A stretch of 64,000 nt of DNA from Stutzerimonas kunmingensis (GTDB lineage: Bacteria; Pseudomonadota; Gammaproteobacteria; Pseudomonadales; Pseudomonadaceae), in the NCBI RefSeq assembly GCF_002929225.1, contig NZ_PISM01000022.1:744001-808000 (forward strand). The letters are read 5' to 3'. Below are positions 43,982 to 52,038 of the stretch, piece after piece. Below the pieces are notes generated by a model that did not search any database, was not told where the DNA came from, and saw only the letters and a program-made list of their open reading frames with translations. Each line of letters opens with the position of its first letter. Within the stretch, counting starts at the first letter, position 1. The position numbers and the translations under genes are program-made.

Positions 43982-45067
43982 ATGGCAACTGAGCGTTTAC
44001 CACTGTTCAATGGTGACAATCGTCCGAGCTACAAGCCGCTGGGTAATTCGGGGCTGTTCGTCTCCGAACTGTGTCTGGGCACCATGACTTTCGGCGGCGA
44101 TGAGGACATCTGGGGGCTGATCGGCCAGTTGCAGCAGGAACAGGCCGACGAACTGGTAAGGATCGCCCTGGAGGCGGGTATCAACTTTATCGATACCGCC
44201 AACATCTATGGTTTCGGCGCCAGCGAACGCATCGTCGGCCAGTCCCTGAAGAACCTCGGCGTTCGCCGCGAAGATGTGGTGCTGGCCACCAAGGTGCTGG
44301 GCCCTATGGGGGATGGCCCCAATGCCCGTGGTGCTTCCCGCGGTCATATCATGAGCGAATGCAAGGCGAGCCTGGCGCGCCTGCAAACGGACTATATCGA
44401 TCTGTACCAGATCCACGGTTTTGACCCGGCCACACCGATCGAGGAAACGCTAGAGGCACTTAGCACCCTGGTGCAGCAAGGTCATGTGCGCTACGTGGGC
44501 CTGTCCAACTGGGCTGCCTGGCAGGTGATGAAAGCCATCGGCATCAGCCAGGCCCGCAATCTGTGCCCGATCACATCCTTGCAGGCCCACTACACCCTTG
44601 TCGGTCGCGATCTGGAGCGGGATATCGTGCCGATGCTGGAATCCGAGAAGGTCGGGCTGATGGTTTGGAGCCCGTTGGCAGGCGGTTACCTATCTGGCAA
44701 ATACGAGGGGCCGGACGCTTCCGAGGAAAACCGCCGCGCCAAGTTTGATTTCCCACCCGTCAACCGTGAGCGGGGCAGCGAAGTCATCAAGGTGATGCGG
44801 GAGATTGCCGACGGAAAGCAGATCGACGGCGAGCCGGTTACCGTGGCCCAGATCGCTCTGGCGTGGCTGTTGCACCAAAAACCCGTGACCAGCGTTATCG
44901 TTGGCGCCAAGCGGCCGGAGCAGCTGAAAGCCAATATCCAGGCAGCGCAGATCCGGTTGTCTGGCGAAGAACTTAATGCTCTCGACGAGGTGAGCCGTAT
45001 ACCAGAGGAGTATCCGGGCTGGATGATGAAAATGATGGCCGGGTACCGGGATGCTGCGAAGGAGTGA
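43982..45067 (+). CDS. Aldo-keto reductase
   Basis: About 361 aa, (alpha/beta)8 NADPH oxidoreductase. The catalytic tetrad is present: Asp and Tyr in FIDTANIYGFGASE, Lys in LATKVLGPMG, and His in LYQIHGFDP. NADPH site VTSVIVGAKRPEQL. Ribosome site GAGGTGAG close to the ATG. Subfamily like YajO/AKR12-13. Reduces aldehydes or ketones; neighbours suggest detoxification. Confidence 0.9.
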   Translation: MATERLPLFNGDNRPSYKPLGNSGLFVSELCLGTMTFGGDEDIWGLIGQLQQEQADELVRIALEAGINFIDTANIYGFGASERIVGQSLKNLGVRREDVVLATKVLGPMGDGPNARGASRGHIMSECKASLARLQTDYIDLYQIHGFDPATPIEETLEALSTLVQQGHVRYVGLSNWAAWQVMKAIGISQARNLCPITSLQAHYTLVGRDLERDIVPMLESEKVGLMVWSPLAGGYLSGKYEGPDASEENRRAKFDFPPVNRERGSEVIKVMREIADGKQIDGEPVTVAQIALAWLLHQKPVTSVIVGAKRPEQLKANIQAAQIRLSGEELNALDEVSRIPEEYPGWMMKMMAGYRDAAKE

Positions 45068-45136
45068 GCGCTGGCGCTTAGATGGCATAACGACATCTTG
45101 AGTTTTCGTCAAACGATATCTTCAAGAAACAAGTGG

Positions 45137-45150
45137 ATCAAAAGCTTGAT
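45137..45150. promoter_or_regulatory. ATCAA-N4-TTGAT palindrome before the fungal-like SDR
   Basis: Five-base arms with a four-base centre, 44 bases before the SDR start. It is a reversed FNR-like arrangement, so not an FNR box; it may bind an unidentified regulator. Confidence 0.35.
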
Positions 45151-45193
45151 TTCTATTGATCTATTGAAACGCCAAACCCAGCAGGAGGCAGAC

Positions 45194-46099
45194 ATGTCCT
45201 CGCTTGAAACCCAGTTTCTTTCCCTGACGGAACACCATGCCCGATATGCAGCGCTCGACCCGACTTTGGCGTTGAAGGAAAGCGCGTCGGGCAAGGTCAT
45301 CTTCATCACCGGCGGATCAAGGGGGATCGGCCGGGCCACGGCTGTCGCCTTCGCCGAGGCGGGCGCAAAGGCGGTCTATATCACCGCACGCTCAAAGCCG
45401 GCTCTCGACGAGACACTGGCGCTGATTCGACAGGCAAACCCGAACACCCAGTGCGCCTATTCAACGTGCGACGTCACCAGCGCGGAACAGGTCGAAGCCG
45501 CCGTTGCCGATTGCGTGAAAAAATTTGGCGGTATCGACGTGGCCGATGCCAACGCCGGCTATCTTGCGCATTGGGCGAAGATCGGCGAGTCCGATCCCGA
45601 CAGCTGGTGGCATACCTGGGAAGTGAACGTGAGGGGGGCCTATCACGTCATGCGCTTCTCCATGCCGCATCTCATCGAGTCGGCAAAAAGGTGGGCCACC
45701 GAAGGATCAAGCGGCGGTCATCTAATACTGCTGTCGTCGATTGGTGCGCAGATGCTGGCCCCGACGGCATCCGATTACCAGACATCCAAGCACGCGATCA
45801 ATCGTCTCTGTGAATTCGTCACCGTGGATCATGGTCAGGACGGCATCAAATGCTTCGCCATCCACCCAGGCGGGGTGGCCACCGACCTCGGGCAGAGCAT
45901 GCCAGAGGCGATGCGTGCCTATCTCATCGACAGCCCCGATCTGGCGGCCGGTTTTATCGTCTGGCTGGCCTCCGGCAAGGCGGACTGGGCCACGGGGCGT
46001 CATCTCAGCGCCAATTGGGATGTCGAGGAGCTTAATTCGCTCAGAGATGGGATTTTGCAAAACGATTTGCTGGTCAACCGCCTGCGTGCCAGGGTATGA
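45194..46099 (+). CDS. Short-chain dehydrogenase resembling fungal SDRs
   Basis: About 301 aa. NADP site TGGSRGIGRATAVAFAEAG, catalytic YQTSKHAINR and preceding Ser (LLSSIGAQM). An N-terminal helical extension of ~35 residues and the C-terminal GRHLSANWDVEEL followed by DLLVNRLRARV closely resemble the ends of many fungal SDRs as I remember them, unlike ordinary bacterial FabG-type enzymes. Excellent AGGAGG ribosome site. Function unknown; transfer from a eukaryote, or a shared bacterial clade, needs a tree. Confidence 0.85.
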   Translation: MSSLETQFLSLTEHHARYAALDPTLALKESASGKVIFITGGSRGIGRATAVAFAEAGAKAVYITARSKPALDETLALIRQANPNTQCAYSTCDVTSAEQVEAAVADCVKKFGGIDVADANAGYLAHWAKIGESDPDSWWHTWEVNVRGAYHVMRFSMPHLIESAKRWATEGSSGGHLILLSSIGAQMLAPTASDYQTSKHAINRLCEFVTVDHGQDGIKCFAIHPGGVATDLGQSMPEAMRAYLIDSPDLAAGFIVWLASGKADWATGRHLSANWDVEELNSLRDGILQNDLLVNRLRARV

Positions 46100-46127
46100 C
46101 AGCCGCCAACCGCCGTGAAACAAGGGC

Positions 46128-46910
46128 TCAACGCTTGCGCTGACGCCGCCACTCGTCGAACTCACTGGCGACGATACGCTCGCCGGTGAGACCGTCGCTG
46201 GCATCCGAGGCCAGGAACACGATGGGCTCGGCCATCACATCGGGGCTGAGCAGGTTGAATTGCGCCTTGATCGCCTCCTTGTGCTGCTCCGGGATCATGC
46301 CGGTTTCGGTGGCGCCGCCCGGCAACAACATGTTGACGTCGATGTTCGCCTCGCGTAGATCCTCGGCCATGATCAGCGACAGCGACTCTGCGCCCGCCCG
46401 CGATGGGCCATAGGGTACGAAGCCTTTGCGACACATGGTGGCGTGATTCATTGTGATATTGACGATCTTGCCCCTGCGCTGTTCCAGGAACAGCGCCATG
46501 AACGCCTTGGCGACTAGAAAATAGCCGGTCAGGTTGGTGTCGATGAGGTCACGAAAGGCGGCGGCGGAAACCCTGTAGAACGGCTGCGGATCGGAGAGGA
46601 AGTCGGGGTTGACCGTGCGCATGCCGATGCCGGCGTTGTTGACCAGCAAATCCAGCCCGCCCCAGCGTCGCCGCACCTCGTCCACTGCGATAGCGATGGA
46701 CTGTTCGTCACGCACGTCCATTACCTGCGCGTGGACATCAAGCCCGCGTTGCGAGAGACGCGCCACGACAGTATCGAGCCTGTCGACCGAGCGCGCCGTG
46801 AGCCCTACCGTTGCGCCGGCCTCCGCCAGCGCCTCGGCCATGGACAGGCCGAGGCCACTCGACGCACCAGTAACCAAGGCGCGCTTACCTTGTAAAAGCT
46901 GTGCCGCCAT
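46128..46910 (-). CDS. SDR with altered catalytic site
   Basis: About 260 aa Rossmann-fold SDR: LVTGASSGLGLSMAEALAEA and LLVNNAGIGMRTV are intact. The catalytic YxxxK is changed to Y-G-P-S-R in GFVPYGPSRAGAESL, and the usual Ser is not evident (VNITMNHATM). It may be inactive, use Arg, or have a changed reaction. Convergent with the fungal-like SDR, 28 bases apart. Confidence 0.82.
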   Translation of the reverse strand: MAAQLLQGKRALVTGASSGLGLSMAEALAEAGATVGLTARSVDRLDTVVARLSQRGLDVHAQVMDVRDEQSIAIAVDEVRRRWGGLDLLVNNAGIGMRTVNPDFLSDPQPFYRVSAAAFRDLIDTNLTGYFLVAKAFMALFLEQRRGKIVNITMNHATMCRKGFVPYGPSRAGAESLSLIMAEDLREANIDVNMLLPGGATETGMIPEQHKEAIKAQFNLLSPDVMAEPIVFLASDASDGLTGERIVASEFDEWRRQRKR

Positions 46911-47681
46911 CGCATTCTCCTTTCATTCGTCAAACCTGCAGTCGCTGAATCCTCGCCTCGAATGCCATGCCGGTCGGCTTCGATGGCTAATGGTGAAGAA
47001 TGTAGAGGTCGTCGGCATTCGCGAGCGCTCCAGGCATGGAGGCCATTGCATCGTGCAACTGCCTGCGGGGCGTCGGGGGGGGGTATACCTATGTGTTCGG
47101 TTCATGCTGAGTTGAGCAGGGCTCGTCCTGATTTCATGCAAGTTCGCCATTTACTTCTGCATAACCTTGTCGAGGGGGCCTCATGGCTCATCGCATCCTC
47201 TACCTGCGTTCAAGAAACATAGCCCAATATTGCCTGTCGTCGGCGCTGATATGCTGTTTTCAGTCAGTGACTGCTTTCTTACCCAGCAGGCGTCCGGCGT
47301 AAGCGAATGGGTAACACCTTGCCAGTCAATCAGCTGTGTTGCCAATGGTGAGGCAGAGCTCGCTGAGCTGGGCTTCGGCAATCGAGCCAGCACGTCTTTC
47401 GGTTGGACTTATGCTTGCGGGTCCGAAGAGTAATGGCGGTTCGCTGGACGGAGCCAACGCCTTGCAGCTGTCATACAGCGCCAGCATCGAACAGCCACCC
47501 CTGTATTGGTGCGTTGATCGGCGGTGGCCTGGGCTACTTGGCCGGGCAGAGTGTGCAGGAGCGGCCGGACAACAGGTGCAGCGCGAGGGTGGCGAGCTGA
47601 CAGCGCTGAATCGCTAGGGCCTGTTCTGCCGATGCCGCTGGCTTTGCTAGGCTGGCCGGCATCACAACCGAAGGAGCCGTG
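46911..47681. other. 771-base gene-poor stretch at the right edge of the accessory region
   Basis: Contains a run of nine G (47075-47083), a 39-codon ORF at 47183-47302 without recognisable homology, and the glycine-zipper relic annotated next. Base composition is less GC-rich than the flanks. The right boundary of the inserted segment may lie here; no integrase, tRNA or direct repeat was found. Confidence 0.4.
47508..47617 (+). pseudogene. Possible relic of a glycine-zipper protein
   Basis: CIGALIGGGLGYLAGQSVQE reads as a glycine-zipper membrane segment, but its frame stops at 47600. In the next frame QVQREGGELTALNR runs to a stop at 47617, as though a one-base shift split one gene. No start or signal peptide is visible upstream. 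Low confidence: it may be chance. Confidence 0.35.
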
Positions 47682-48122
47682 ATGAGCTATTCCCTGTTGC
47701 ATGTCACCCATCTGCTGGCGGCAATCTTCTTCATCGGCACGCTGTTCTTCGAGGTGATGATCCTCGGCCGTATCCGTCAGCAGATCGGCGAGCAGACCAT
47801 GCCGCTGGTGGAGCGCGCCGTAGGTGCGCGCTCGCGGGTGGTGCTGCACTGGGTGGTCCTGTTCGTCTACGGCGCCGGTATCGGCCTGGCCTGGTATCAC
47901 CGCCAGGCGCTGGCCGATCCGTTTGCCAGCAGCTTCGCCACCTTGCTGGCGCTGAAGGTTCTGCTGGCGATCGGCGTGTTCTTCACCTTCGGCCTGGTCG
48001 CCGTCCTGCTGCGCAAGGGACGCATGACGCCCACCCGCTACCGTGCCATCCACTGGGCGATCCTGCTGCAGATGATCGGTATCGTGCTGCTCGCCAAGGG
48101 CATGTTCTACCTGCACTGGTGA
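47682..48122 (+). CDS. CopD-family-like membrane protein
   Basis: About 146 aa with four predicted helices, carrying His in helix 1 (LLHVTHLLAAIFFIG) and helix 4 (AIHWAILLQMIG). This pattern fits CopD/DUF2269-like copper or heme-associated membrane proteins. ATG 47682 has AAGGAG upstream. Function in copper handling is a guess but would suit the copper-rich nos cluster downstream. Confidence 0.7.
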   Translation: MSYSLLHVTHLLAAIFFIGTLFFEVMILGRIRQQIGEQTMPLVERAVGARSRVVLHWVVLFVYGAGIGLAWYHRQALADPFASSFATLLALKVLLAIGVFFTFGLVAVLLRKGRMTPTRYRAIHWAILLQMIGIVLLAKGMFYLHW

Positions 48123-48289
48123 GGTTGCGCTGCATACCAGTTTTGCCAGTCGCAGTCATGATCAGGGTCAATTCGGCTGGCGCTTCGCTCCGTGCTTATC
48201 GGGCCTGATTCAGTCGCCGCAGCCTCGTTGCTTTAGCGGCAGCGGGGGCTAAGGTGGCTGCATCGTTTCCCGATCAGCAGAGGTTAGCC

Positions 48290-49540
48290 ATGGATTTCGC
48301 CTACAGCCCACGCGTCGAGGCGCTGCGCCAGCAGCTGCGCGCCTTCATGGACCAGCACATCGTGCCGCGCATCGGTGCCTGGCACGCGGAGGTGGCGGCC
48401 GGGCAATACCCGGTGTCGTTCATGGACGACCTCAAGGCGCTGGCCCGTTCGGAAGGGCTGTGGAATCTGTTCCTGCCGTCGCTCGGCGAAGACGAGCCGG
48501 GCATGGGCCTGAGCAATCTCGAGTACGCGCCGCTGGCGGAAATCATGGGGCGCGTGCACTGGGCTTCGGAAGTGTTCAACTGCAACGCACCGGACACCGG
48601 CAACATGGAGCTGCTGCACATGTTCGCCACGCCCCAACAGCGTCAGCGCTGGCTCACGCCGTTGCTCGAAGGTGAGATCCGCTCGGCCTTCGCCATGACC
48701 GAACCGGACGTGCCGTCTTCCGACGCTACAAACATCCAGACGCTGATCCGTCGCGACGGCGACGACTACGTGATCAACGGTCGCAAGTGGTTCATCACCA
48801 ACGCCTCGCATCCCAACTGCAAGCTCCTGATCGTCATGGGCAAGACCGACCCGAACGCCGAGACCCATCAGCAGCAGAGCATGATCCTGGTGCCGTTCGA
48901 CACACCCGGTGTCGAGCTGGTGCGTAACATCCCGGTGATGAACCACATCGCCCCGGAAGGTCACAGCGAACTCCTGCTGCGCAATGTGCGGGTGCCGGCG
49001 AGCAACCTGTTGGGCAGGGAGGGCGACGGCTTCATGATGGCGCAGGCGCGCCTGGGGCCAGGGCGCATTCATCACTGCATGCGCTCGATCGGCATGGCCG
49101 AGCTGGCGCTGGAACTGATGGTCGAGCGCTGCCAGGAGCGCAAGGCGTTCGGCAAGTACCTGCAGCAGTATTCCAATGTCGCCGACTGGATCGCCGAGTC
49201 GCGTATCGAGATCGAGCAGGCACGACTGCTGGTGCTCAAGACGGCCTGGATGATCGACGAGGTCGGCGCCAAGGCGGCGCGCAAGGAAATCTCGATGATC
49301 AAGGCGCTGGTGCCGCGCATGCACATCAACGTGGTCGACCGCGCGATCCAGGTCTACGGCGCCATGGGCCTGACGCCGGACACGCCGCTGGCCGACATGT
49401 GGACCGGTGGCCGCGCGCTGCGCTTTGCCGATGGCCCGGATCAGGTGCATCTGCGTAGCATCGCCAGGATGGAAATCAAGGCCAGTGAAGCCACGCGCGG
49501 TGCGACGGCGGCCTATCTCACACCGCCGGGCCGCCACTGA
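48290..49540 (+). CDS. Acyl-CoA dehydrogenase
   Basis: About 416 aa FAD enzyme. FAMTEPDVPSSDATNIQT is the FAD/substrate motif, YVINGRKWFITNASHPNCK follows, and the C-terminal QVYGAMGLTPDTPLADMW and FADGPDQVHLRSIAR fit ACAD10/11-like enzymes. It oxidises acyl-CoA; chain type unknown. ATG 48290 opens the first helix (MDFAYSPRVEALRQQL). Confidence 0.92.
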   Translation: MDFAYSPRVEALRQQLRAFMDQHIVPRIGAWHAEVAAGQYPVSFMDDLKALARSEGLWNLFLPSLGEDEPGMGLSNLEYAPLAEIMGRVHWASEVFNCNAPDTGNMELLHMFATPQQRQRWLTPLLEGEIRSAFAMTEPDVPSSDATNIQTLIRRDGDDYVINGRKWFITNASHPNCKLLIVMGKTDPNAETHQQQSMILVPFDTPGVELVRNIPVMNHIAPEGHSELLLRNVRVPASNLLGREGDGFMMAQARLGPGRIHHCMRSIGMAELALELMVERCQERKAFGKYLQQYSNVADWIAESRIEIEQARLLVLKTAWMIDEVGAKAARKEISMIKALVPRMHINVVDRAIQVYGAMGLTPDTPLADMWTGGRALRFADGPDQVHLRSIARMEIKASEATRGATAAYLTPPGRH

Positions 49541-49717
49541 GCGCGTCACCTCCCTCCGGCTGCGCCTGCATGGGCGCAGCTCCCTCTCTGGGCGCTATCC
49601 GCGCCGCCTCGCTCGCTTTTTTTGTGCACTGACCTAGGCTGGTCATTACAACGTCTTTGTTCACGGTCATGGTGTTCTTTTGACATGGGACAACGAAACC
49701 AGTCGCCGGGGGAGTCC

Positions 49718-49731
49718 TTGATTGCAATCAA
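49718..49731. promoter_or_regulatory. Perfect FNR/DNR box upstream of nosR
   Basis: TTGAT-TGCA-ATCAA matches the consensus exactly, extended by C...G on both sides to a 16-bp palindrome. It lies 62 bases before the nosR ATG, the expected place for oxygen- and NO-responsive activation by FNR/DNR proteins. Confidence 0.92.
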
Positions 49732-49793
49732 GGGGAGGCATGTAGAGGCTCACCTACCATCCGCTTACGCCAACCGTACAAGCAGGTAACTCG

Positions 49794-51971
49794 ATGGCTT
49801 CCCGTGAAATCTGGTCGCTGGCCGGTACGTTCAGTACCTGGGTCAAGGGCTTTGTCATTCTGCTGATCCTGAGCGTCTGCGCATCGTCGCTGCAGGCCAA
49901 AGAATATGCAGCCGAGCAGCAGCGCCTCGACAAGTTCTTCCCCGGTGCCAGCCTCTCGGCCGCCGAGGGCGACTACCAGGTCCGCACGATCACCAAGGGT
50001 GACGAGGTACTCGGCTACGCCTTTCAGTCCATTAATGTGGTGGACATTCCCGCCTATTCCGGCAAACCCATCAACATGCAGGTGCTGCTCGATCCGCAGG
50101 GTGTGATCGTCGATGCCTATGTGCTTGAGCACCATGAGCCGATCCTGTTGATCGGCATTCCCGAAGAAGAACTGCACGCATTCAACGCCAAGTACCAGGG
50201 TATCCGGGTCGATCAGCGCGTCGTGGTCGGCCGCTCCCGGGACGAGAATGCGGTCACCATCGATGCCGTCACTGGTGCCACTGTCACGGTGATGGTGGTC
50301 AACGAGATCGTCATGCGCGCCGCCCACGATGTCGCGGTGTCGCTGGGGCTGGTGGAAGACAACGCCGGCATCGCGCAGAAGCCGGCGACCGTCCGCCAGG
50401 ATTACTACGAAGAGGCTACCTGGAGCGAGCTGACCGGCAACGGCGCGATCCGCCGCCTGCACCTGACCAAGGGCGACATCGACGAGGCGTTCAAGGGCAC
50501 CGAGGGCGAAGGCATCGACGAGGCCACGGCCGATGAGGTGCAGGACACCTTCATCGACCTCTACGCCACCCATCTGAATCCGCCGACCATCGGCCGCGCG
50601 CTGCTCGGCGACGCGCACTACCGCACCCTGATGGACGAGCTCAAGCCAGGCGAGCACGCCGTCGCGGTGATGGGCAGCGGCGAATACTCGTTCAAGGGCT
50701 CGGGCTATGTGCGCGGCGGCATCTTCGATCGGGTCCAGCTGCGCCAGTTCGGCAACGTCATCAGCTTCCGCGACATGGACTTCCAGCGCCTGGACGACGT
50801 GTATGCCGACGGCATTCCGGATTTCCGCGAGATGGCAGTGTTCATCGTCCGTGAGCACGCCGCGTTCGATCCGGGCTCGCCCTGGACACTGGAGCTGCTG
50901 GTGCGGCGCCAGACCGGCCCGATCAGCGGCATGTTCACCAGCTTCGAACTGCCGTATCAGATGCCCGAGCAGTACATCGAACGCCCACAGCCTACCGCCG
51001 AGGAACTGGCCGCCATCGAGGAAGCCAACCGTCCGGTCTGGGTCAATATCTGGTACCAGAAGTCATTCCAGATCGGCGTGATCCTCGCGGCGCTGGGCCT
51101 GCTGACGGTCATCCTGTTCCTGCAGGACAAGTTCACCCAGCGGCCGGAGTTCCTGCACTGGCTGCGCCGTGGCTACCTGGTGTTCACCGTGGTGTTCATC
51201 GGCTGGTACGCCCTCGGTCAGCTGTCGGTGGTCAACGTGCTGACCTTCACCCATGCGCTGTTCCAGGACTTCCGCTGGGAACTGTTCCTCTCCGATCCGG
51301 TGATCTTCATCATCTGGACCTTCACCGCCGCCAGCATTCTGCTCTGGGGCCGTGGCGTGTTCTGCGGCTGGCTGTGCCCGTTCGGTGCGCTGCAGGAGCT
51401 GATCAACGAGGCGGCACGCAAGCTGAAGGTTCCGCAGTACGAGCTGCCCTTCGCGGTGCACGAGCGGCTCTGGGCGATCAAGTACATCGTCCTGCTGGTG
51501 CTGTTCGGGCTCTCGCTCGAGTCGATGATGATGGCCGAGAAGGCCGCCGAGGTTGAGCCGTTCAAGACCGCCATCACCCTCAAGTTCGACCGCCAGTGGT
51601 GGTTCGTCGCCTACGCGGTGTTCCTGCTGGTCATCAACATCTTCACCCGCAAGGTGTACTGCCGCTACGTCTGCCCGCTGGGTGCGGCGCTGTCGATCAG
51701 CAGCAAGGTCCGCCTGTTCGACTGGCTCAAGCGGCGCCCGGAATGCGGCAGCCCCTGCCAGCTGTGCGCCAAGGAATGCGAGATCCAGGCCATCCATCCG
51801 GATGGGCACATCAACCACAACGAGTGCCATTACTGCCTGGACTGCCAGATGACTTATCACAACGAAAACAAGTGCCCGCCGCTGATCCTGAAGAACAAGC
51901 GCGCCAAGCGCGGCAAGAAGGCACCGGCCGACCCGTCGCTGATTCCCGTAGTGCAAGTAGTGGAACCCTGA
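49794..51971 (+). CDS. nosR: NosR, membrane iron-sulfur flavoprotein
   Basis: About 725 aa, full length. N-terminal signal/TM segment, periplasmic FMN-binding domain (DAVTGATVTVMVVNEIVM, with the flavin-anchoring Thr), several helices, two CxxxCP motifs (CGWLCPFGA; CRYVCPLGA), and a C-terminal double ferredoxin-type cluster region (CGSPCQLCAKECEIQAI; CHYCLDCQMTYH). It supplies electrons for N2O reduction and supports nosZ expression. First gene of the nos operon, behind a perfect FNR box. Confidence 0.97.
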   Translation: MASREIWSLAGTFSTWVKGFVILLILSVCASSLQAKEYAAEQQRLDKFFPGASLSAAEGDYQVRTITKGDEVLGYAFQSINVVDIPAYSGKPINMQVLLDPQGVIVDAYVLEHHEPILLIGIPEEELHAFNAKYQGIRVDQRVVVGRSRDENAVTIDAVTGATVTVMVVNEIVMRAAHDVAVSLGLVEDNAGIAQKPATVRQDYYEEATWSELTGNGAIRRLHLTKGDIDEAFKGTEGEGIDEATADEVQDTFIDLYATHLNPPTIGRALLGDAHYRTLMDELKPGEHAVAVMGSGEYSFKGSGYVRGGIFDRVQLRQFGNVISFRDMDFQRLDDVYADGIPDFREMAVFIVREHAAFDPGSPWTLELLVRRQTGPISGMFTSFELPYQMPEQYIERPQPTAEELAAIEEANRPVWVNIWYQKSFQIGVILAALGLLTVILFLQDKFTQRPEFLHWLRRGYLVFTVVFIGWYALGQLSVVNVLTFTHALFQDFRWELFLSDPVIFIIWTFTAASILLWGRGVFCGWLCPFGALQELINEAARKLKVPQYELPFAVHERLWAIKYIVLLVLFGLSLESMMMAEKAAEVEPFKTAITLKFDRQWWFVAYAVFLLVINIFTRKVYCRYVCPLGAALSISSKVRLFDWLKRRPECGSPCQLCAKECEIQAIHPDGHINHNECHYCLDCQMTYHNENKCPPLILKNKRAKRGKKAPADPSLIPVVQVVEP

Positions 51972-52038
51972 GTCATCGCCGCAGGCGAAGTACTCGATCG
52001 ATGTGTTTGAAGCAGATGTCCCAAAGGAGCGAAACCCC

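Noticed and set aside
45137..45150. FNR box reading of ATCAA-N4-TTGAT
   Set aside because: The arms are in the wrong order (consensus is TTGAT-N4-ATCAA).
47183..47302. 39-codon ORF in the gene-poor stretch
   Set aside because: No ribosome site or homology; short enough to be chance.
48284..49549. 421-codon minus-strand frame over the acyl-CoA dehydrogenase
   Set aside because: Shadow frame of a well-conserved gene.
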